Assembly (NCBI GenBank): GCA_025463965.1
Contig: JAODBN010000231.1
Span: 1 to 6,153, forward strand
DNA length: 6,153 bases
Direction of reading: 5' to 3'
DNA from: Acidimicrobiaceae bacterium
Lineage (GTDB): Bacteria; Actinomycetota; Acidimicrobiia; Acidimicrobiales; Bog-793
Made by a program: the position numbers and the translations under genes. This document shows positions 1 through 4,710 of this stretch, one piece after another (the first letter of the stretch is position 1; each line of letters begins with the position of its first letter). Below the pieces are notes generated by a model. That model did not search any database, had not been told where the DNA came from, and saw only the letters and a list, made by a program, of their open reading frames with translations.

Positions 1-157
1 CCCGCAACGGGTCCACGCCGACGAGCCCCGCTGCGCTGCGCGAAACGGCGCGCACGATCCGGTTGACGTCGACCGGCTCGAGACGCCCGTCGCGCTTTCG
101 CACGCGCATCGCCGGGGCTTGGGTCTGCGCCGGTTCGTCAATGGCAACGGTGCTCAC
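1..157 (-). CDS. nrdA: Ribonucleoside-diphosphate reductase large (alpha) subunit, N-terminal fragment
   Basis: Only the first 52 codons lie in the window; the gene continues beyond base 1. Ribonucleotide reductase makes deoxynucleotides for DNA synthesis in the cytoplasm. After a 16-residue unstructured leader, the sequence from residue 17 (MRVRKRDGRLEPVDVNRI) is the opening of an ATP-cone domain, the allosteric nucleotide-sensing module at the front of many reductase alpha subunits. The RKRDGR turn followed by a V-D-x-x-R-I helix is typical. The start is GTG at 157, preceded by a strong ribosome-binding site (GGAGGAG, 163-169) five bases upstream. Tandem NrdR-type boxes upstream support the assignment. 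The wording of the ATP-cone most resembles class I alpha subunits, but a B12-dependent class II enzyme (NrdJ) or the NrdR repressor, which also carries an ATP-cone, cannot be fully excluded from 52 residues. NrdR is unlikely because its zinc ribbon precedes the cone and is absent here. Confidence 0.8.
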   Translation of the reverse strand, partial: MSTVAIDEPAQTQAPAMRVRKRDGRLEPVDVNRIVRAVSRSAAGLVGVDPLR

Positions 158-162
158 TGCAG

Positions 163-169
163 CTCCTCC
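163..169 (-). promoter_or_regulatory. Ribosome-binding site of the reductase gene
   Basis: GGAGGAG on the minus strand lies five bases before the GTG at 157. It decides this start over the in-frame ATG at codon 17. Confidence 0.75.
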
Positions 170-202
170 GTGGATTGGGCGCTCGGACCGTCGCGCACCG
201 GG

Positions 203-218
203 GCCCAACATGTAGGGG
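203..218 (-). promoter_or_regulatory. Putative NrdR box 1
   Basis: The core CAACATGTAG (206-215) fits the palindromic NrdR pattern CwAnATnTwG exactly. It lies in the predicted 5' untranslated region of the reductase gene, about 45 bases before its start codon. NrdR is the ATP-cone repressor of ribonucleotide reductase genes and usually binds two boxes. The partner box begins 31 bp away, about three helical turns, so both would be on the same DNA face. Confidence 0.65.
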
Positions 219-233
219 GTCTGCGGCGATCGG

Positions 234-249
234 TCACTAGATGTTGTTA
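234..249 (-). promoter_or_regulatory. Putative NrdR box 2
   Basis: The core CTAGATGTTG (237-246) also fits CwAnATnTwG without mismatch. It starts 31 bp after box 1 and lies directly against the predicted -10 element of the reductase promoter, covering the likely transcription start near 243. A repressor bound here would block polymerase. Confidence 0.65.
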
Positions 250-278
250 ACTACACTCGTGTCGTTCGCCGAGGGCAA
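250..278 (-). promoter_or_regulatory. Putative promoter of the reductase gene
   Basis: On the minus strand there is a -35-like TTGCCC (complement of 273-278) and a -10-like TGTAGT (complement of 250-255), separated by 17 bases. Each hexamer matches the sigma-70-type consensus at four of six positions. Transcription would start near 243, leaving an untranslated leader of about 85 bases. The fit with the adjacent NrdR box raises confidence, but the hexamers alone are weak. Confidence 0.45.
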
Positions 279-350
279 GGGTTCGCATCTAGCGCTAAAG
301 CGCGCCCATTTGGTGCTAATCGAGGCCGGGCGAGCGGGTGTCGGGCGGGA

Positions 351-356
351 TACCGT
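351..356 (+). promoter_or_regulatory. Putative -10 element for leaderless transcription of the B12-binding regulator
   Basis: TACCGT fits the actinobacterial -10 pattern TAnnnT and ends six bases before the A of the ATG at 363. Transcription would therefore begin at or next to the start codon. No Shine-Dalgarno sequence precedes this ATG, which agrees with a leaderless message. No convincing -35 hexamer is visible. Confidence 0.45.
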
Positions 357-362
357 CGGCCG

Positions 363-1307
363 ATGACCGCGGCCGCCTCCTCCCTTCACGGGCCGAGCGG
401 CTCCGGCGCGCCGCTCAACTTGAAGCAGGTCGCGGCCAGGCTCGGCGTCCACTACATGACCGCCTACCGCTACGTCCGACAGGGCGAGCTGGCGGGGGCC
501 CGCTCGGGCACTCAGTGGACGGTCACCCCCGAGGCGCTCGCCGACTTCGTCGGCCGCGGTCGGGCCGGCACAGCTGGCGAGCCCGGTGCCGACTGGGCCG
601 GGCGTCTCGAGCGCTGCCTTGTCGCCGGCGACGAGACGGCGGCCTGGCGAGTGCTCGGCGGGGCGCTCGCAGCCGGCCACGACCCGGTCGCCTGCTACCT
701 CGACGTGCTGTCGGTCGCCCTCGCCTCGATCGGCGAGCGCTTCGGTGCAGGCGAGCTCGTGGGGGCCGAGCGCCACGTCTCGGTCGCCGTCGCGGCCCGG
801 CTTGTCGCCCGCCTCGGCGCACGCTTTCGTCGGCCCGGGCGCAGCCGGGGCGCCGTCGTCTTCGGCGCCCCCTCCGGAGAGCTGCACACCCTCCCGATCG
901 CCATCGCCGCCGACGTCATCCGCCTCGCCGGCTTCGAGGTGGTCGAGCTGGGCGCGGACGTCCCCGCCGCGGTCTTCGCGGAGGCCGCTGGCCGAACGCC
1001 GCGCCTTGTCGCGGTGGGGCTCGGCGTGACCTCCGAAGAGCGTCTTTCGGAGGTCCTCGCGGTGCTCGAGGCCCTCGCTGAGCTCCCCGAGCCGCCGCCG
1101 GTCCTCCTCGGCGGGTTGGCCGCCGCGAGCCCCGCGGCTCGACGCCTCGAAGGGGTGCACGCCGTCTCGGGCGACGCCCGCGAAGCCGTGGCCCAGATCG
1201 AACAGCTGGCGGCCCGCCGCAGGCGGCCCGGCTCGCGGGCTGCCCCTCTGACCGACCCCTGCCCGCCCGCGTCGCGAGGGGCGCCGGAGGTCGCGGGTGA
1301 CCGTTAG
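363..1307 (+). CDS. Helix-turn-helix transcriptional regulator with cobalamin (B12)-binding domain
   Basis: This 314-residue cytoplasmic protein combines an N-terminal DNA-binding domain with a B12 sensor. Residues 18-63 (LNLKQVAARLGVHYMTAYRY, then a short wing and TVTPEALADFV) form an excisionase/MerR-like winged helix-turn-helix. Residues about 78-155 form the helical cap that covers B12 in the CarH/methionine synthase-like family. Residues about 163-290 are the Rossmann-like B12-binding domain. The E173-L-H175 motif supplies the expected lower cobalt ligand, His175; the usual following Gly is Pro178. Compared with the light sensor CarH, the cap motif W-H-x8-E-H reads F127-G128...R137-H138, so the adenosyl-capping Trp, the upper-ligand His and the Glu are missing. 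It is therefore probably not a classic B12 photoreceptor. The C-terminus (about 291-314) is Pro/Arg-rich and probably disordered. The gene diverges from the reductase gene and precedes the encapsulin pair by 60 bases, so it may control either or both. The target and the effector form are unknown. Confidence 0.8.
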   Translation: MTAAASSLHGPSGSGAPLNLKQVAARLGVHYMTAYRYVRQGELAGARSGTQWTVTPEALADFVGRGRAGTAGEPGADWAGRLERCLVAGDETAAWRVLGGALAAGHDPVACYLDVLSVALASIGERFGAGELVGAERHVSVAVAARLVARLGARFRRPGRSRGAVVFGAPSGELHTLPIAIAADVIRLAGFEVVELGADVPAAVFAEAAGRTPRLVAVGLGVTSEERLSEVLAVLEALAELPEPPPVLLGGLAAASPAARRLEGVHAVSGDAREAVAQIEQLAARRRRPGSRAAPLTDPCPPASRGAPEVAGDR

Positions 1308-1315
1308 CGTGCCAG

Positions 1316-1334
1316 CGACAGCTGCAGCCGGTCG
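1316..1334. repeat. Imperfect dyad between the regulator and the encapsulin cargo gene
   Basis: CGAC and GTCG arms flank an inner 8-base palindrome GCTGCAGC (1321-1328), which is offset by half a base from the outer symmetry. It is the only dyad other than the UUCG hairpin in this 60-base gap and could be an operator, but GC-rich DNA makes such symmetry by chance. Confidence 0.2.
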
Positions 1335-1336
1335 AG

Positions 1337-1350
1337 CCGTCTTCGGACGG
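1337..1350 (+). other. UUCG-tetraloop RNA hairpin before the encapsulin cargo gene
   Basis: CCGTC (1337-1341) pairs perfectly with GACGG (1346-1350) around a TTCG loop. This gives the exceptionally stable C(UUCG)G tetraloop in RNA. It ends five bases before the ribosome-binding site (AGGGAGGA, 1356-1363) of the EncFtn gene. There is no T run, so it is not a standard terminator. It could protect or set the 5' end of a cargo-shell transcript, or partly separate expression of the regulator from the two downstream genes. Confidence 0.5.
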
Positions 1351-1355
1351 GGAGC

Positions 1356-1363
1356 AGGGAGGA
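1356..1363 (+). promoter_or_regulatory. Ribosome-binding site of the EncFtn gene
   Basis: AGGGAGGA lies four bases before the ATG at 1368. It is the strongest Shine-Dalgarno sequence on the plus strand here, in contrast with the regulator gene, which has none. Confidence 0.7.
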
Positions 1364-1367
1364 AGCG

Positions 1368-1763
1368 ATGGCCGAGTCGAGCGCGACCTTGCACGAGTCC
1401 GCCGAGGTGCTTGGGCCCGAGGTGATCGATCGCCACCGGGCGATCGTCTCGATCATGGAGGAGCTGGAGGCGATCGACTGGTACGACCAGCGAGTCTCCG
1501 CGGCCAGCGACCCCGAGCTGGCGGCACTCCTCGCCCACAACCGGGACGAGGAGAAAGAGCACGCTGCGATGACCCTCGAGTGGCTCCGCCGTCGCGATCC
1601 GGCGCTGAGCGAGCAGCTCCGTACCTACCTGTTCACCTCGAGCCCGATCCTCGAGATCGAGGAGTCCACGGTGGAGGGCGAGAGCTCTGGCACCTCGGAG
1701 GACTCCCAGGGCTCGCTCGGCATCGGCAGCCTGCGGCCCTCGAGCGGGGACGGCACGCTGTGA
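1368..1763 (+). CDS. Encapsulated ferritin-like protein (EncFtn), encapsulin iron-oxidising cargo
   Basis: This 131-residue protein is a two-helix ferritin-like ferroxidase that works inside an encapsulin shell, oxidising Fe(II) so that iron can be mineralised in the compartment. The first helix contains RHRAIVSIMEELEAIDWYDQ (22-41) and the second NRDEEKEHAAMTLEWLRRRDP (58-78). Residues Glu32, Trp38, Tyr39, Glu62 and His65 occupy the positions of the metal-binding and ferroxidase-site residues known from Rhodospirillum EncFtn, so the site looks intact. EncFtn is known to form a ring of dimers with the active site at the subunit interface. After the helices comes an acidic, Ser-rich linker (about 96-114), then the cargo-loading peptide GSLGIGSLRPS (115-125), which docks on the inner shell wall. 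Six more residues (SGDGTL) follow. The ATG has a strong ribosome-binding site. The stop overlaps the shell gene start by four bases, so cargo and shell are probably translationally coupled. Confidence 0.95.
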   Translation: MAESSATLHESAEVLGPEVIDRHRAIVSIMEELEAIDWYDQRVSAASDPELAALLAHNRDEEKEHAAMTLEWLRRRDPALSEQLRTYLFTSSPILEIEESTVEGESSGTSEDSQGSLGIGSLRPSSGDGTL

Positions 1764-2563
1764 ACCACCTCCTGCGCTCCATCGCGCCGATCAGCGACGC
1801 CGCCTGGGCCGAACTCGACGAAGAGGCCCGGTCGGCGCTGCGGCCCTCGCTCGCGGCCCGGCGCCTCGTGGACTTCTCCGGTCCACATGGTTTCACTCAC
1901 TCCGCCACCAACCTCGCGCGGGTGAAGGCCCTCGCCGAGGCGCCCGTGCCCGGTGTGCGGGCAGCGCAACGTCAGGTCCTGCCGCTCGTCGAGCTGCGCG
2001 CCGAGTTCGTGGTGCCGCTCGCGGAGCTCGAGCGCGCCGATCGGGGCGCCGACGACCTCGACCTCAGCCCGCTCGACGACGCCGCAAAGCAGATCGCAGT
2101 CGCCGAGAACGTGGCCGTCTTCCACGGCTACGCCGCGGCGGCGATCGCGGGGATCACCCAGGTGAGCGAGCACGAGGCGATCTCGCTCGGCGACGCGTTC
2201 GGCTCCTATCCCAGCCACGTCGCCAAGGCGGTCGAGGTCTTGCGGTCAGCTGGTGTCGACGGCCCCTACGGTCTGGCCCTCGGGCCTGCCAGCTACACCG
2301 GCGTCGTCGAGACCGCCGAGCATGGTGGTGTGCTCTTGTTCGAGCACCTCCGCCACATCCTCGGCGGGCCGCTCGTGTGGGCGCCGGGTGTCGAGGGAGC
2401 GGTGGTGCTCAGCCTTCGCGGCGGAGACTTCCTCTTCGACTCCGGCGAGGACTTCTCCCTCGGCTATGCCGGCCACGACGGCGACGAGGTTCGCCTCTAC
2501 CTCGAGGAGAGCTTCTCGTTCCGGGTCGCCTCCCCCGAGGCCGCCGTGGCGCTCACCTTGTGA
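1760..2563 (+). CDS. enc: Family 1 encapsulin shell protein (linocin M18-like nanocompartment)
   Basis: This 267-residue protein has an HK97 phage capsid-like fold that self-assembles into a hollow shell, typically 60 subunits in family 1 members of this length. The N-terminus VNHLLRSIAPISDAAW is the typical encapsulin opening, the inner helix near the cargo-docking site, followed by LAARRLVDFSGPHG. The C-terminal block GGDFLFDSGEDFSLGYAGHD and LYLEESFSFRVASPEAAVAL is the conserved end of the family. I chose the GTG at 1760 because the family's normal N-terminus begins there and it overlaps the EncFtn stop as GTGA. The reading frame stays open back to 1580, but that part is EncFtn coding sequence in another frame. 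With EncFtn as cargo the shell should act as an iron store. Homologues are often labelled bacteriocin or linocin, which misleads. The last 67 bases overlap the convergent MFS gene. Confidence 0.95.
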   Translation: MNHLLRSIAPISDAAWAELDEEARSALRPSLAARRLVDFSGPHGFTHSATNLARVKALAEAPVPGVRAAQRQVLPLVELRAEFVVPLAELERADRGADDLDLSPLDDAAKQIAVAENVAVFHGYAAAAIAGITQVSEHEAISLGDAFGSYPSHVAKAVEVLRSAGVDGPYGLALGPASYTGVVETAEHGGVLLFEHLRHILGGPLVWAPGVEGAVVLSLRGGDFLFDSGEDFSLGYAGHDGDEVRLYLEESFSFRVASPEAAVALTL

Positions 2564-3693
2564 GCTGAGGCGAAAGCACAGGCCGCCGCGCAGGCCGCTG
2601 GGATGGCAGCCAGCGGAAAGGCGGTGCGAGCGCTCAGGTGGGCGACCAGCTCGCCGCCCAGCACCGTGCCGAGTGCTCCCCCCGCGGAGAGCGCGCCCGA
2701 CAGCCAACCGAACACCTCGCTTGAGCGCTCGCCGGGCGCGAGCGCCGCAACTTTGCCGTAGAGGCGCCCGAGCATCGGCGCCAGCGTCGCTCCGGAGCAA
2801 AAGAGCAGCACGGCAAGCACGCCCGGGGAGCGCGCCAACCACAACAGCGCCATCGAGGCGGCCGAGATGGCGGCAAGAAGCGCTAGGTCGAGCTGGCGCG
2901 ATCTCGTCCCGAGCAGCAGGCCGCCGGCGAACGACCCCGCCCCCCAGGCGAGCAGCGAGAGGCTGCCGGCCGGAGTGGCGCGGCTGCCGCTGGCAAACGC
3001 CACCGCGGCCAGCTCCACGGTGGCACACGCCATGAGAAAGGTCAGCGCGCACGCGAGCAGCCAGCCGAGGCCGATGAGGCGCTGCTCGGACCCTTGTCGA
3101 CCATCGGAGGAGACGGCACCGTGACCGGGAGCCCGAGCCAGAAGGAGTGAGCCGACCAGTCCGGCGACGGCGGCTCCGTCGAGGCCGGCGCGGGGACCGA
3201 GCAGAAAGACGAGGAGCGCCACGATGGCGGGGCCCGCGATGAAGACGAGCTCGCCCAAGGTGGCGTCTGCGGCAAATGCGACCTCGCGTTCGTCGCCGAC
3301 GAGGAGCCGGCCGAGGGCGCTGCGGCCGACCGCGGCGGCAGGTGGCAGCGAGCAGCCGCACGCCAGGCTCGACAGCAAGAGCAGCCACGTCCAGTGCGAG
3401 GGCACCTCGGCGGTCGCCGCGACGACGGCGCACGAGAACGCCCCCGCCGTGACGACGACCCGGGCGCGGCCTCGGCGGTCCGCGAGCCGACCGAGGACGG
3501 GGCTCGAGACCGCCACCCCGGCGACGAAGGCCCCCGAGGCGAGACCAGAGATGGCGTAGGAGCCCGTCTCCCGGCTCGTCTTCAAGACGATGGCGATCCC
3601 GATCATCCCCATCGGCAGCCGGCCGAGCAGGGTCGCGACCATCACGTGGGCGACGCCTGGGCGGCGCAGGACCTGCAGGTAGTGCCCGCCCAC
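2497..3693 (-). CDS. Major facilitator superfamily (MFS) transporter, substrate unknown
   Basis: This 398-residue inner-membrane protein is hydrophobic throughout, with about 12 membrane segments in two halves, the usual MFS size. The loop between segments 2 and 3 carries MFS motif A as GRLADRRGR (68-76). A similar charged loop, with LGRLYGKVAAL, occurs in the second half. There is a polar central loop near residues 200-215 (HGAVSSDGRQGSEQ). The start is a GTG at 3693, 18 bases after the dppF stop and without a clear ribosome-binding site, so translation probably depends on the upstream genes. It is the last gene of the leftward operon. It resembles uncharacterised actinobacterial MFS exporters or permeases. 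Export of a sugar, peptide or drug, or uptake of a cell-wall fragment, are all possible, and nothing in the sequence fixes the substrate. The hydrophilic tail (about the last 20 residues) is encoded antisense to the end of the encapsulin gene. Confidence 0.85.
   Translation of the reverse strand: MGGHYLQVLRRPGVAHVMVATLLGRLPMGMIGIAIVLKTSRETGSYAISGLASGAFVAGVAVSSPVLGRLADRRGRARVVVTAGAFSCAVVAATAEVPSHWTWLLLLSSLACGCSLPPAAAVGRSALGRLLVGDEREVAFAADATLGELVFIAGPAIVALLVFLLGPRAGLDGAAVAGLVGSLLLARAPGHGAVSSDGRQGSEQRLIGLGWLLACALTFLMACATVELAAVAFASGSRATPAGSLSLLAWGAGSFAGGLLLGTRSRQLDLALLAAISAASMALLWLARSPGVLAVLLFCSGATLAPMLGRLYGKVAALAPGERSSEVFGWLSGALSAGGALGTVLGGELVAHLSARTAFPLAAIPAACAAACAFASAHKVSATAASGEATRNEKLSSR
2595..2616 (+). 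terminator. Possible U-less hairpin terminator after the encapsulin gene
   Basis: CCGCTGG (2595-2601) and CCAGCGG (2610-2616) form a perfect 7-base stem with an 8-base loop, 31 bases after the encapsulin stop. No T run follows, so it would have to act as an intrinsic terminator without a U-tract. It also lies inside the MFS coding sequence on the other strand, where Ala-rich codons could create such a stem by chance. Confidence 0.25.
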
Positions 3694-3711
3694 CGGATCA
3701 GCCTGGGATGT

Positions 3712-4710
3712 TCAGGCGGTCCAGGGCGAGCCGAGCACCGCAGAAGGCACTCCGGCGTGGCGAGCCGCGACGTGGCAGGCGGCGCGGTGCGCCGGCGCGA
3801 GCTCGAGCAGCTCGGGGCGGACCTCTCGGCAGATGTCCTCGGCGAGCGGGCAGCGCGGGTTGTACGGGCAGCCCGCGGGCGCCTCGCCCGTTCCCGCCGG
3901 CGCCTCGCCGACCGGCTTGGACCGTCGCCGCGCCTCGGCCACCGGGTCCGGTGTCGGGACGGCTTCGGCCAGTGCCCGGGTGTAGGGGTGAAGTGACGCC
4001 CCGAGCACGGCGTCGTAGGGACCCTCCTCCACGACCCGACCGAGGTACATCACCGCGATCGCGTCGGCCACGTGGCGCACCATGGCGAGGTCGTGGCTGA
4101 TGAAGACGTAAGAGAGACGCAGCTCGTCCTGCAGGCGAACCAGCAGGTTCATGACCTCGGCGCGCACCGAGACGTCGAGCGCAGACGTCGGCTCATCCAG
4201 CACGAGCACCTTCGGCTCGACGGCGAGCGCCCGGGCAACCGCCACTCGCTGGGCCTGGCCCCCCGAGAGCTCGTGGGGATAGCGCTGGAGGAATCGGCTG
4301 CCGAGCGCCACCATGGCGAGAAGCTCCTCGACGCGCGCCTGGCGCGCCCGGCCACGCGGTGCGAGCCCGTGCACGCCGAGCACCTCGCCCAGTGCCGCGG
4401 ACACGGTCAGTCGAGGATCGAGCGAGGAGTAGGGATCCTGGAAGACGAGCTGGATCTTGCGGGCGAGCAACCCGCGGTGCGGGTGAGCAGGGAGCGGCTC
4501 GCCCAGCAGTTCGACGCTGCCCGAGGTCGGCGCCTCGAGGCCCACGAGCAGGCGGGCGAGGGTGGACTTGCCACAACCGCTCTCACCCACGATGCCGAGC
4601 GTCCGGCCAGTCTCGAGCGCCACCGACACGCCGCGAAGCGCCTGCACCGGGGTGGACCGCCGGCGCGGGTACTCCTTTACGAGATCCGTCGTTTGCAGCG
4701 CTAGCGCCAC
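3712..4710 (-). CDS. dppF: Peptide ABC transporter ATP-binding protein, DppF/OppF type
   Basis: This 332-residue cytoplasmic ATPase powers a peptide (or nickel/glyco-peptide) importer together with the DppD-like partner. Visible motifs are Walker A GESGCGKST (42-50), Q-loop Gln91, signature LSGGQ (148-152), Walker B LVLDE (169-173), D-loop SALD (176-179) and switch His206. HPYTRAL (241-247) leads into the oligopeptide-transporter C-terminal domain with the cysteine pattern CPYNPRCPLAEDIC...ACH (Cys281, 287, 294, 312). The start is GTG at 4710, with ribosome-binding site GGAAGGAG eight bases before it; it overlaps the dppD stop by 10 bases. The same frame stays open upstream to 5682, but that is dppD read out of frame. 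A 15-base near-repeat (around 3875-3909) encodes a doubled GEAPAG just before the first Cys, probably a slippage duplication in the linker. The substrate cannot be told from the ATPase. Confidence 0.92.
   Translation of the reverse strand: MALALQTTDLVKEYPRRRSTPVQALRGVSVALETGRTLGIVGESGCGKSTLARLLVGLEAPTSGSVELLGEPLPAHPHRGLLARKIQLVFQDPYSSLDPRLTVSAALGEVLGVHGLAPRGRARQARVEELLAMVALGSRFLQRYPHELSGGQAQRVAVARALAVEPKVLVLDEPTSALDVSVRAEVMNLLVRLQDELRLSYVFISHDLAMVRHVADAIAVMYLGRVVEEGPYDAVLGASLHPYTRALAEAVPTPDPVAEARRRSKPVGEAPAGTGEAPAGCPYNPRCPLAEDICREVRPELLELAPAHRAACHVAARHAGVPSAVLGSPWTA

Noticed and set aside
158..362. Cobalamin riboswitch in the reductase leader
   Set aside because: The 85-base predicted leader is far too short and I see no B12-box-like conserved segment.
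338..1081. 247-residue plus-strand frame with an ATG ahead of the regulator
   Set aside because: Arg-rich shadow frame; the overlapping frame from 363 has recognisable helix-turn-helix and B12-binding domains.
1337..1350. Rho-independent terminator between the regulator and EncFtn
   Set aside because: The stem is only 5 bp and is followed by GGAGCAGGGAGG instead of a T run, so termination is unlikely.
237..1562. 441-residue open frame on the minus strand opposite the B12-binding regulator and EncFtn
   Set aside because: Low-complexity Arg/Gly/Ala-rich composition with no family resemblance; it is the antisense shadow of well-supported plus-strand genes in GC-rich DNA.
1760..2563. Bacteriocin (linocin M18) function or a prophage capsid gene
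   Set aside because: The HK97-like fold is shared with phage capsids, but an EncFtn cargo gene with a loading peptide lies directly upstream and no other phage gene is present.
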